The position numbers and the translations under genes were made by a program. Shown here one piece after another: positions 8,742 through 15,844 of a stretch of 64,000 nt of DNA; within the stretch, counting starts at the first letter, position 1, and the number at the start of each line of letters is the position of its first letter. The notes under the pieces were generated by a model, which saw only the letters and a program-made list of their open reading frames with translations, searched no databases and was not told the origin of the DNA. This stretch comes from Vibrio lentus. GTDB lineage: Bacteria > Pseudomonadota > Gammaproteobacteria > Enterobacterales > Vibrionaceae. The stretch is taken from NCBI RefSeq assembly GCF_030409755.1, contig NZ_JAUFQE010000003.1, positions 62,001-126,000 of the forward strand, in the 5' to 3' direction.

Positions 8742-9904
8742 TACTTACGTCCCAGAGGGACGACTAGTTTCCCTTTATCTATAATGTTGAAACGCTCTAA
8801 GCCGGGTATATATGTAGATGTAAGCCAGATTTTTTCCTGACTAAATGCGGTATGGACAAGTAAGTCATACTCTTTCTCTTTAACAGAACTTAATAGACTT
8901 CCGTAATGGTCCCTAAAATCCATTGAGTCTTGTTCCAGGTTAGAGAAATCCATAAGAGGTAACCTGTCTAACTTTGAAAGATCTGTAATTTGACATAGCT
9001 TATCGTATTTATTTAGAAACTCGGTTACCTTAAGATCACAATCAAGCTCAGCGTCGTCATAGTTTTCTATATTTTGAACGAGTTCTGAAAGTGCTCTTTC
9101 TATCGCATGAAATTCTGAAAATGAAACTCCAGACGAGCGAAATGCCATAGGGCTAGCAGTAGAAGGCATTACACACGCACAAAAATAGGAATCGAATAGC
9201 GTAGTAGACATGATAAAAGAAACTTCATCAATATTGGGGAGAGAAGGCTGATATTTCTGCAACAGTTCTTTTGGTGGGATGATTCGATAGAATTCACCCG
9301 TATACTCAGAAAAACCTATGTACTGTTTATATAATTCGCTTAAACAATGGCGCTCGACAACTTCGTTAGCACCATGAAGCACTGTTTCCTCAAATGAAGA
9401 TCCTGACGCCCAACCACTGTTGGATGTATATTTATTAAGAAAGCAATACGCCTCATTTGGCTGAAGAGTTTCAATGTAAGAAGGATTAACTAAAGTTTCA
9501 GGTATAAGGTATTTTTCTAAGGATAAAATAGAGCGGTAGTTTGAGAATTTCAATAAATCATTGTCGTACTCCGTCAGAGTCTTTCCAAAGAGACATTGAG
9601 GGTGGCAGTTCTTTGATCTTAACCAGTCCTTTAATTGAACTACCTCAATATGAGAAGAAGTAAAATGATGCTTCAACATCATGTGCTCAAAAGCTTCAAA
9701 ATAAGCTCCTGTTACCGCCCAACTCCCTTTTCCAGAACCGCTTGACAAGGGGCGGCCTGTTGAAGATGAAAGCTCCACAGTTGCTACCAGATTATCTTCC
9801 GTAGTGTAAAGTGAGGAGTGAAGGTTGTGCTCCTTTAACCATAGTTTAATCGCCTCGACAGCTTGCCGACTAGTGAACTCTCGTTCTATTGGATATAGAC
9901 ACAT
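8741..9904 (-). CDS. YcaO-like ATP-dependent peptide-modifying enzyme
   Basis: A 387-residue protein. It has the three YcaO ATP-site elements in order: S-G-K-G at about 57-60 followed by helix acidic residues E70 and E73; G-W-A-S-G-S-S-F-E-E then E-V-V-E-R-H at about 164-186; and E-R-A-L-S-E-L-V-Q at about 269-277. YcaO enzymes activate peptide backbone amides with ATP, giving azolines, thioamides or amidines. The C-terminus ends P-L-G-R-K without the PxPxP of azoline-forming members, and no E1-like partner or TfuA gene is adjacent. GAGGAG precedes the ATG. The gene lies 23 bases after the 39-residue peptide gene, so that peptide is the likely substrate. Confidence 0.75.
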   Translation of the reverse strand: MCLYPIEREFTSRQAVEAIKLWLKEHNLHSSLYTTEDNLVATVELSSSTGRPLSSGSGKGSWAVTGAYFEAFEHMMLKHHFTSSHIEVVQLKDWLRSKNCHPQCLFGKTLTEYDNDLLKFSNYRSILSLEKYLIPETLVNPSYIETLQPNEAYCFLNKYTSNSGWASGSSFEETVLHGANEVVERHCLSELYKQYIGFSEYTGEFYRIIPPKELLQKYQPSLPNIDEVSFIMSTTLFDSYFCACVMPSTASPMAFRSSGVSFSEFHAIERALSELVQNIENYDDAELDCDLKVTEFLNKYDKLCQITDLSKLDRLPLMDFSNLEQDSMDFRDHYGSLLSSVKEKEYDLLVHTAFSQEKIWLTSTYIPGLERFNIIDKGKLVVPLGRK

Positions 9905-9927
9905 ATGACACTCCTCAAAGTTTGAAC

Positions 9928-10047
9928 TTAAGCTAAGAAGGCGAGGAAATCGCGCTCTCTGCTATTTTTTTTAGTGCTCTGCTCTGAAAAGCAAAATTCA
10001 AGATTTGGACCCGTTGGACCGTTAATTTCTGAACGTTTGTTACCCAT
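9928..10047 (-). CDS. Candidate RiPP precursor peptide, 39 residues
   Basis: ATG at 10047 follows GGAGAAGAAATT, a good ribosome binding site, and TAA lies at 9928-9930. The peptide starts M-G-N-K-R-S-E-I-N-G, has the motif G-P-T-G-P-N (residues 10-15), a single Cys at 19 between two Phe (F-C-F), a polar Ser/Thr/Lys stretch, and ends D-F-L-A-F-L-A. It sits directly in front of the YcaO gene with 23 bases between. Short, translated-looking genes in that position are typical precursors of ribosomally made, modified peptides. Which residues are leader or core is unclear. No classic double-Gly cleavage site is present, and G-P-T-G-P or the C-terminal half are possible boundaries. Confidence 0.65.
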   Translation of the reverse strand: MGNKRSEINGPTGPNLEFCFSEQSTKKNSRERDFLAFLA

Positions 10048-10074
10048 AATTTCTTCTCCTGAAAATAATAACTT

Positions 10075-10111
10075 GTTTGACTTTATTGAATTGAGCTATT
10101 GACAGTCAAAC
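10075..10111 (-). promoter_or_regulatory. Promoter and inverted repeat upstream of the peptide operon
   Basis: GTTTGACT (10075-10082) and AGTCAAAC (10104-10111) form an exact 8-bp inverted repeat with 21 bases between. On the minus strand TTGACT is a near-consensus -35 box, followed about 18 bases later by TAAAGT as a possible -10 box. The repeat thus covers the promoter and could be an operator. The start codon is about 28 bases downstream. Confidence 0.45.
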
Positions 10112-10495
10112 AAATTTTACATAACTATTTTAAATTTCCTCTTTTATTTATTGTTTATTTATTGCGATAGCTAACAATGGAATTGTAGAAAGGATAGGAA
10201 TATATTTATTATTAATATTGCTAATTATTTTCTTAGGTTGTGTTATGGGTCGATCTTATATTGATTTGATAATTTCCTTACTTATGAGGAGGTGATAATC
10301 AATAATTTAATTATGAATAAATAATATTAAATTAACTTCCATGTAAGAGGGTGTTGTTACTTAATGTAATAGGGGAGTATATCGGACGTTACTTACCTAA
10401 GCTGATTTCCTAGTCTAAAATGGGAACACAGTTTACCTTAACGTATTTTTAACTTAAGAGAGTAATTAAGCTAAGCCACAAGGAGGTTAGCAACA
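10112..10495. other. AT-rich gap between divergent units
   Basis: A 384-base gap between the peptide operon and the plus-strand membrane protein gene. It contains runs of TTATTTATTG and an orphan AGGAGGTGAT at about 10269-10278 that is followed only by a three-codon frame. No gene is supported. Confidence 0.4.
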
Positions 10496-10717
10496 ATGGT
10501 TTATCAATGGGCAGTATTTCGTCATCAGCGTCCTATTTTGGGGGCGGGGTGTGAATTATTTGTCGTCATACTCGCTTTTTTATCAATAGCTATACCTCTG
10601 ATATATGAAGAAAGTTTATTGATGCTGGGAATATCTTCAGGGCTTGCCATCATCTGCTTTATTCTATTTTTACTTTTTGCCCAAAGTGACAAGCTCCGAA
10701 GGTCTATGTCTAACTAG
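10496..10717 (+). CDS. Small two-helix membrane protein
   Basis: A 73-residue protein with two hydrophobic helices at about residues 18-36 and 42-62 and a basic tail (K-L-R-R). A strong AAGGAGG lies ten bases before the ATG, so translation is likely. No family was recognised. It is transcribed away from the YcaO peptide operon. Small membrane proteins beside antimicrobial peptide genes are often immunity proteins, but nothing in this sequence proves that role. Confidence 0.5.
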   Translation: MVYQWAVFRHQRPILGAGCELFVVILAFLSIAIPLIYEESLLMLGISSGLAIICFILFLLFAQSDKLRRSMSN

Positions 10718-10893
10718 GAAAATGGTTAGATTAAAGGAAGATAAGTCCCTGTTCTTGGGTATCTAAGCCCTGCGATTCCCCATACTTTTGGGTTCTAATT
10801 ATTTTACTAATTGAGCAAAGCCGCTTGGGAGTTATGATACGACAGAATCGCTTGGTGATCACAGAGAACTAGCTACCGTGTCTAGCTCGGATC

Positions 10894-11677
10894 TGCCCCG
10901 TTATTAGTTTCGGCAACATGCTAGCGTTTTTAGACAACTTGAATTTCCCAAAATACAATTCATGTGATGTCTAAAAACTATAAAGTGTCAATTATGGGTA
11001 GCATTATGTGCAAGGACAAAGTTGTAACGCCCAGTCAGGCTAGTGCAATTTCGTACGCTCTTCGTCAATCAGACTGACACTTCACTAAGCTTCATTTTAC
11101 TTGGATAAACCTATAGCTTGATATAGGTGCTTAATTTATCACGGCCGCCTTAGAGGTTCATGAGGCTTTCAATGGACTCCTCAATCGAATCAAAATGATA
11201 GGAGTGAACCTCATAACCATCACTAGCTTCGATTCTAACTTTTGAAATACCATTGTTAATTTCAGCCTCAAGAAGGCTGAGAGAATGCTCGACTGACTGA
11301 CAAATAAAGATATTTTGATTGGTGAAAGTGATGCGGCATGATTGTAAAACCATAGTGTTTCCTTTTCTAGCCTAGGCGACAGAATCTCTGTGTTCTGATT
11401 GCCAATTGATGACGTTATTAGAAGAATCCCTTCTATTTTTAACAGTAGACTAGATTGTAAAAAAATATAGCTTATTTTCTAGTGGACATCGAAAGTGTGA
11501 CTTTGAAAAGGTAAGGCTCTGTTATCACGGGATTTAACACTCTGTTAAGCGAAGCATTATTCTATACCTTGGCGTTAAGCTAGGAGGTGCTCTAAGGTTC
11601 AAGGAATACTCATTAGGCTTTTGTAGGACTCTGAAAAGTCAGTGCCCAAAGATTGATAGAACAGTGATTACTACTTC
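10894..11677. repeat. 0.78-kb repeat, copy 1 (uninterrupted)
   Basis: This segment recurs in reverse orientation at 50497-51896 with nearly identical sequence. It contains the 67-residue gene at 11150-11353. Here the segment is continuous; in the other copy it is split by an IS200-type element. Its right boundary coincides exactly with the start of the IS3 element at 11678, and its left boundary with GGGGCA on the opposite strand. Confidence 0.85.
11150..11353 (-). CDS. Hypothetical protein, 67 residues (copy 1)
   Basis: A small acidic protein, with the Met1 codon preceded by AGGAAACACT. It starts M-V-L-Q-S-C-R-I-T-F, has an S-L-L-E-A-E-I-N-N-G helix and ends with an I-E-E-S-I-E-S-L repeat-like helix. 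No family was recognised. The identical protein is encoded at 51443-51646 in the inverted repeat copy. Conservation of the frame in both copies supports it being a real gene, although recent duplication would also explain that. Confidence 0.5.
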   Translation of the reverse strand: MVLQSCRITFTNQNIFICQSVEHSLSLLEAEINNGISKVRIEASDGYEVHSYHFDSIEESIESLMNL

Positions 11678-11707
11678 TGATCTGCTCCAGTCAGACTGGA
11701 CACTTAG

Positions 11708-12559
11708 CTAAGCGACATTTTGCTTTTCAAAGTTCATTGGGCTTAGATACCCAAGTGCACTGTGCCTTCTCGTTCGATTATAATCAACTTCTATGTACTC
11801 GAAGATCGTTTGGCGCATCTGCTCTCTCGTCATGATCGGCTCATATTGGATTGCTTCAACTTTCATTGAGTGGAAGAAGCTCTCAACACATGCGTTGTCC
11901 CAACAGTTCCCTTTTCTACTCATACTTTGTTTTAAATTATAAGTACTTATGAGGTCTCGATAGTCTTTCGAACAGTACTGACTACCTCGATCGCTATGAG
12001 TTATAACCTGCTCAGGAAACCCTCGACGGAATAAAGCCATTGATAAGGCATCACAGACCAGTGAGGCCGTCATTCTCGTATCCATAGACCAACCAATAAC
12101 TTGCCTTGAATAAAGGTCAATAATGACAGCTAAGTACAGCCAGCCTTCGCTTGTGGCAACATAGGTGATGTCTCCTGCCCATTTTTGATTCGGAGCCGTT
12201 GCGTTAAAATCTTGAGCGAGCAAGTTCGGAGCAACGGGCATTTTATGCTTACTGTCTGTTGTACACTTAAACTTGCGTGCTGCTTTCGCTACTAAATCCT
12301 GACGTTTCATACTGGCGGCAATGGTCTTAACATTATGGTTATCACCGCTCTCTGCCAGCTCTTTCTGAATACGTCTTGAGCCATCTCGCTCTTTGCTAAC
12401 GTCAAAAGCTTCTTTTACTTTGGTATCAAGCTTTTGGCGCTCTGTCTCACGTTGAATCGCCTTGTGGCGATTCTCAACCCAATAATAAAACCCACTTCGA
12501 GAAACTCTGAACACCTTAGCCATACGGGAAATACTGAAACTCAGCAGGTGTTCGAGCAT
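11708..12559 (-). CDS. IS3-family transposase OrfB (DDE integrase domain)
   Basis: A 283-residue frame from the first ATG; the natural product is probably the OrfAB fusion made by -1 frameshifting. It contains the HTH_21-like S-R-S-G-F-Y-Y-W segment and a DDE catalytic core with D in G-D-I-T-Y-V, D in S-D-R-G-S-Q-Y and E in N-A-C-V-E-S-F-F, then the conserved R-R-H-S-A-L-G-Y-L-S-P. All catalytic residues are present, so the element may be active. Confidence 0.9.
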   Translation of the reverse strand: MLEHLLSFSISRMAKVFRVSRSGFYYWVENRHKAIQRETERQKLDTKVKEAFDVSKERDGSRRIQKELAESGDNHNVKTIAASMKRQDLVAKAARKFKCTTDSKHKMPVAPNLLAQDFNATAPNQKWAGDITYVATSEGWLYLAVIIDLYSRQVIGWSMDTRMTASLVCDALSMALFRRGFPEQVITHSDRGSQYCSKDYRDLISTYNLKQSMSRKGNCWDNACVESFFHSMKVEAIQYEPIMTREQMRQTIFEYIEVDYNRTRRHSALGYLSPMNFEKQNVA

Positions 12560-12573
12560 AAATTCATAGCAAT

Positions 12574-12858
12574 TTACTTTAGATTTTTCGCGAAGTAGGT
12601 GGCGGCCTTTTTTACGATTTCTAGCTCTTCTGCTTGCTCTGCCAACTGCCTCTTTAGCTTAGCGACTTCAACGGCCAATTCTTGTTCTCGTTGGCTAATA
12701 CTCGAATTCTTCTTTGTGGCTTTTCGCCAACCGTAGATCTGAGATTCATGTAACGAGAGCTGTCTTGCGGCTGCAGCGACTCCCACTTTCTCTGCCAGCT
12801 TCAGGGTTTCTGCTTTAAATTCAGGAGAATGGATAATACGTTTCTTCTTAATTGTCAT
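12574..12858 (-). CDS. IS3-family transposase OrfA (HTH protein)
   Basis: A 94-residue basic protein with a helix-turn-helix (A-A-A-R-Q-L-S-L-H-E-S-Q-I-Y-G-W-R) and a C-terminal leucine-zipper-like coiled coil (V-A-K-L-K-R-Q-L-A-E-Q-A-E-E-L-E-I). It binds the element ends. GTA-AAA-AAG near its 3' end provides the frameshift site into OrfB. Confidence 0.9.
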   Translation of the reverse strand: MTIKKKRIIHSPEFKAETLKLAEKVGVAAAARQLSLHESQIYGWRKATKKNSSISQREQELAVEVAKLKRQLAEQAEELEIVKKAATYFAKNLK

Positions 12859-12920
12859 GGTTCACCTCATTAGTTATTGTACTCACTTAACTCAGTGTCC
12901 AAAACTGCTGGTGCGGATCA

Positions 12921-13184
12921 GTTCCTCATAAAGGGTTTAATCGACATATTGCATCTCACATGATTTTTGATGAAGAGTTCGGTACGAAAGAGAACTGTAT
13001 TAGATTATTTGTGTTGCTAGACACTATGACAGAACTCTATTATTACGAAACTTATTGCCATGACTATCGCTTTTATTTAACTCACGAGGAAGTTATTGGG
13101 GACTATAACCTGTATAGCGAGTTAATGGTTGCCGGAAAATCATCTGACAGTATTGAAGCAAAATTGTTGGGAAATGTATGCTAA
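12921..13184 (+). pseudogene. 5'-truncated hypothetical gene next to the IS3 end
   Basis: The frame is open from the IS3 boundary at 12921 through V-P-H-K-G-F-N-R-H to the first ATG at 12960, and ends at 13184. This suggests a gene whose start was cut off by the IS3 insertion or an IS3-linked deletion. The remaining protein is acidic, with E-L-Y-Y-Y-E-T-Y and S-S-D-S-I-E-A-K-L segments. No family was recognised. If the ATG at 12960 is used it is a 74-residue protein. Confidence 0.45.
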
Positions 13185-13250
13185 ACAGCCGTATGGTCTC
13201 GCGTTTACGTGTTCACACTTTAATTTTACGTTAGCTTACAGGAGAAGGTA

Positions 13251-14027
13251 TTGAGTACGAAAGGTTATTGTAAATTGTGTCGTTGCTTTGGATTACTTGA
13301 AAATTCTCATGCCATTGGGGACTCAATTTTTAAGAAAATCACGAGAAAAAGCAGTGGTAAAGGTATTACTTTTACTTCAGATGCATCTGAACCAGTTCAT
13401 TACACTCAAGATTCGTGGGCAGAGCATCAACTATGTAGATCATGTGAAAAACTAATGAACAATCGTTATGAGGGTTATGGTTTAAAAGTTCTGCGTGGAA
13501 AAACCAAACCAAAAATTTCAGAAAGTGGTGTTAGCTTTAACTCAATCGACCAAGGTCGGCTAGCCAAGTATTTTCTCTCGATTATATGGAGAGCATATCA
13601 TTCTAGCCACCCAGCCTATGATCATATCGCAATGTTACCGAGTGATAGTGAGTATATAAGGTTTGCTTTATTGGATGACACTAAAATTCCAAACAATAAA
13701 TTTTCAATTAGAGTCTCTCGTGTCATGGATTTAAGTTCAACCCCATCATTCAGCCGAGAATCTATAAAAGACCTAATTGTTTCGCCATTTTCAAGGGATT
13801 ACTCTAATCCAAGTAATGTATCTGTTTGTTTGCTATTTGAGGGTTTCTTCATTGAAATTTTTTACAAGTCCTTACCATTGCAGCAGAGAAATAGGTTAGG
13901 TGTTCTGAGTAATAGCAGTGAAAATTTGTTTGTTCCTTTCGAGAACATATTTGAAATCAAAGAAGTGGCAGACCTAATGTTTCTTGGATTTGTTAAACAT
14001 AAACAAGGTCAGAGTACAGTAAGCTAA
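13251..14027 (+). CDS. Zinc-finger-like hypothetical protein (CxxC-H-CxxC)
   Basis: A 258-residue soluble protein with a TTG start behind GGAGAAGG. The N-terminus has C-K-L-C (residues 7-10), N-S-H-A-I (about 18-22) and C-R-S-C (about 61-64). This spacing could bind zinc and recalls HNH-type proteins of phage-defence and restriction loci, though no complete HNH active site is evident. The rest is mixed alpha/beta without clear motifs. Codon and base composition are more AT-rich than the tra genes, in line with recent acquisition. Function is unknown. Confidence 0.6.
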   Translation: MSTKGYCKLCRCFGLLENSHAIGDSIFKKITRKSSGKGITFTSDASEPVHYTQDSWAEHQLCRSCEKLMNNRYEGYGLKVLRGKTKPKISESGVSFNSIDQGRLAKYFLSIIWRAYHSSHPAYDHIAMLPSDSEYIRFALLDDTKIPNNKFSIRVSRVMDLSSTPSFSRESIKDLIVSPFSRDYSNPSNVSVCLLFEGFFIEIFYKSLPLQQRNRLGVLSNSSENLFVPFENIFEIKEVADLMFLGFVKHKQGQSTVS

Positions 14028-14323
14028 CAAAGTGATCTATGCCATCCAAACTGAATATTAGGCTAAGCGAGTTTTACAATAATCCATGCTTTGCTAATTT
14101 AGCAGGTTCACTAATACGGAATTGTCCAACTCTGAGTCAGTATGTCGTCGCGACTCATGGCGAGTGCCAATGATGTATTTTGTAACTAGAAGCAGTTAGC
14201 TTTGTCAACAAAAGCTGATAACAAAGAGAGCCAAAGCTGACTAAATTGATTAACCAATAACTTTCAATGTTTTTGGTTATAGTATGTGTAATATAAATCC
14301 CAATAATACTTGAGTTATTTTAA
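14028..14323. other. 296-base gap without a gene
   Basis: No open frame or clear signal was found. A TGTCGTCGCGAC near 14140 forms a small palindrome (GTCGCGAC). Confidence 0.4.
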
Positions 14324-14659
14324 ATGAAACAAGAAGTACATAGGTTTGAGCTATCAATAAATAGCACTATCTCTGAAGTCTATGGTCACTTTACTAAGGC
14401 AAATAGTGACCAAAGCCTCGATAGAATGTTTGAAGGTCTTCAAAAAAAACTCAGGAAAATTACCTGCTCAGTGAGAGAGAGGGAGTGTACTCTCATTAAT
14501 GTGTACATTGCATACGGCAGAAGACAAGAGGACTTTGATGGTAAAGGGAAGACTTGTAAATCTTTTCCTACAAGGAGAATCGAAAGTATAATGAACACCC
14601 ACACTAACCTTTCGCCAGAAGACCTGCTAGGTGAGGCTTTACGATCTTTAGAGCATTGA
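14324..14659 (+). CDS. Hypothetical protein, 111 residues
   Basis: A basic, soluble protein beginning M-K-Q-E-V-H-R-F-E-L. It has a region of charged helices (E-G-L-Q-K-K-L-R-K-I) and ends with an acidic helix S-P-E-D-L-L-G-E-A-L-R-S-L. No family was recognised. No strong ribosome binding site precedes the ATG. It lies on the leading side of the proposed oriT, a place where small genes expressed soon after entry are often found, but no such role can be read from the sequence. Confidence 0.45.
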   Translation: MKQEVHRFELSINSTISEVYGHFTKANSDQSLDRMFEGLQKKLRKITCSVRERECTLINVYIAYGRRQEDFDGKGKTCKSFPTRRIESIMNTHTNLSPEDLLGEALRSLEH

Positions 14660-14793
14660 TCTGGAACTTTAACGCTTTCTAAATTAGCGCATGATAGCTA
14701 AGAATATGAGCAGAAAAATTAAGAGTAATTAAACACCAGTAGGTCAAAATAATGATAGATGTAGTTTACTCTCAAGAAAATGAATCTACGAAA

Positions 14794-14816
14794 GAGGTCA
14801 ATGTGACCTCTTTTTT
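14794..14816 (+). terminator. Rho-independent terminator
   Basis: GAGGTCA (14794-14800), loop ATG, TGACCTC (14804-14810), then six T residues. This is a clean plus-strand terminator closing the unit that ends at 14659 and insulating the oriT region. Confidence 0.75.
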
Positions 14817-14899
14817 GTATTGATTTTAAAAATGATTAACTCGCTTATTGTCCAGAGGCGTTCTAGCGCTAATTTCAGTGTCATTTTTGGTCTGTATTT

Positions 14900-15120
14900 T
14901 GGGGGTTAAAGTGCCCCTGTATAAGAGTAACTAGGCGTTAATGTAAAAACAGTGTGGTCAAATCTACACCCCAACCCCTTCCAATAGGGGCGTTTTTCAT
15001 CGATAATTTAGTCTCTTAGCGAAAACAAAGACTAATTGGCAAGCGTTCCCAAGATGCCCCTGTATTTTCAATTCTTCACCACACACCACGCTAAATCGTA
15101 AACGATTTAAATGGTTGTCT
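14900..15120 (-). other. oriT: Proposed origin of transfer (oriT) with F-like nic site
   Basis: The minus strand at 15091-15074 reads GCGTGGTGTGTGGTGAAG, close to the F-plasmid nic region GCGTGGGGTGTGGTGCTT as I remember it. By analogy TraI would cut between 15079 and 15078 (GTGTGG/TGAAG). Immediately 5' of this, 15092-15099 and 15102-15109 form a perfect 8-bp hairpin (TAAATCGT/ACGATTTA), in the position of the hairpin next to nic in F. GCCCCTGTAT occurs twice (14913 and 15056). The large MobF relaxase gene is 0.75 kb away. In this orientation the 0-15 kb side enters the recipient first and the tra genes last, as in F. Confidence 0.65.
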
Positions 15121-15248
15121 GTGATGAATGTAAAATACATAAAAACAATGACTTATGTTTATTGGTGGAGGCGAATTAGAGCGTGAAAAAATTTTCAAAA
15201 TCTCAACTAATTAGCCGCTGAAATCCTAGTGTGAAAATATGTAATCAC

Positions 15249-15448
15249 ATTGAATTATCATTGACGCCTTTCTGTATAAGGGATTGCGGTTATTTCAATC
15301 TAAATCCAATGGGATTTAATTGAATTATTATTTATCCCTTTATAGGTAAGGCTGTGGCGGTTTTTTTAAAACTAAGTACAATGGGTTTACATTGAGAGTT
15401 TATTGGATTTCATTGGGGTTTAAAAGTGGACTTCATTGACATTCATTG
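15249..15448. promoter_or_regulatory. Control region with helically phased ATTG motifs
   Basis: ATTG occurs at 15249, 15260, 15319, 15391, 15402, 15412, 15435 and 15445. Most neighbouring copies are 10-11 bases apart, that is one helical turn, and several share the longer form TCATTG. The cluster ends just before the ribosome binding site of the small gene at 15467. Such phasing suggests binding sites for a ribbon-helix-helix protein, most likely that gene's own product, acting in autoregulation or relaxosome assembly. Confidence 0.45.
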
Positions 15449-15466
15449 AGGAGAAAAGGCTAAATT

Positions 15467-15826
15467 ATGTCGCGTTCTTACCCTTTACAAAGCTCCCTTC
15501 GAGGGAAGCTAGAGCAAGATTTTAAGAAGTTCAGAGATAGAGAAAAGTTAAGTGATGCCGAGGCAACTCGTCAGCTTTTCACCTTGGCGTTGCGTATCAA
15601 ACTGAATGACAGTGACGATGAACGGCCGTCGAACCGTGAGTTGATGGAAGAAACGTATCGTAGAGTTAGGCAAGTACAAGGCGTGCTAAATTTAAATTTG
15701 GCGCATAGCTTTGATGGGGAGGGGTATTATAAGAATAAAGCGGATTCGATTGAGCAAAGAAAATCCAATACCGCTTTGGTTGATAAAAGCGTCGATGAAT
15801 ATCTTGAAGGCGAAAAAAAAGGGTAG
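15467..15826 (+). CDS. Probable relaxosome accessory / ribbon-helix-helix DNA-binding protein
   Basis: A 119-residue, highly charged protein. The N-terminal ~45 residues (S-Y-P-L-Q-S-S-L-R-G-K-L then D-A-E-A-T-R-Q-L-F-T-L-A-L-R-I) fit a short strand followed by two helices, as in Arc/MetJ and TraY-type proteins. The C-terminal half is a charged helix. It lies between the proposed oriT and traI and points toward traI, the usual place for a TraY/TraM-like nicking helper. GAGGAG sits about 12 bases before the ATG. The fold is inferred from the pattern only. Confidence 0.55.
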   Translation: MSRSYPLQSSLRGKLEQDFKKFRDREKLSDAEATRQLFTLALRIKLNDSDDERPSNRELMEETYRRVRQVQGVLNLNLAHSFDGEGYYKNKADSIEQRKSNTALVDKSVDEYLEGEKKG

Positions 15827-15843
15827 CCATTGGCTACCCTTTT
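15817..15843. terminator. Bidirectional terminator between the small gene and traI
   Basis: AAAAGGGTAGCC (15817-15828), loop ATT, GGCTACCCTTTT (15832-15843). The 12-bp stem has A/T flanks on both sides, so it gives a T-run in either direction. It overlaps the end of the plus-strand gene and lies two bases beyond the traI stop. Confidence 0.85.
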
Positions 15844-15844
15844 A

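Larger units (their letters stand above)
11678..12920 (-). mobile_element. IS3-family insertion sequence
   Basis: About 1243 bp. The terminal repeats begin TGATCTGCTCCAG at 11678 and, read inward from 12920, TGATCCGCACCAG, with a shared GGACACT further in. Two overlapping minus-strand frames encode OrfA and OrfB, with the slippery heptamer A-AAA-AAG in the overlap at about 12611-12617, the standard signal for a -1 frameshift to make OrfAB. No clear target duplication is seen. The element ends exactly at the edge of the 0.78-kb repeat and interrupts the gene that continues at 12921. Confidence 0.9.

Noticed and set aside
10225..10275. 16-codon hydrophobic frame on the plus strand as a second peptide precursor
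   Set aside because: No ribosome binding site before its ATG, and it points away from the YcaO genes.
10718..10893. Second attC-like end (CCGCTTGGGAGTTATGATAC near 10821-10840)
   Set aside because: Only one end resembles a cassette repeat. No matching left end was found after the gene stopping at 10717.
14751..14822. 23-codon frame spanning the terminator at 14794-14816
   Set aside because: Weak ribosome binding site, and its coding region is the terminator hairpin itself. A gene is unlikely.
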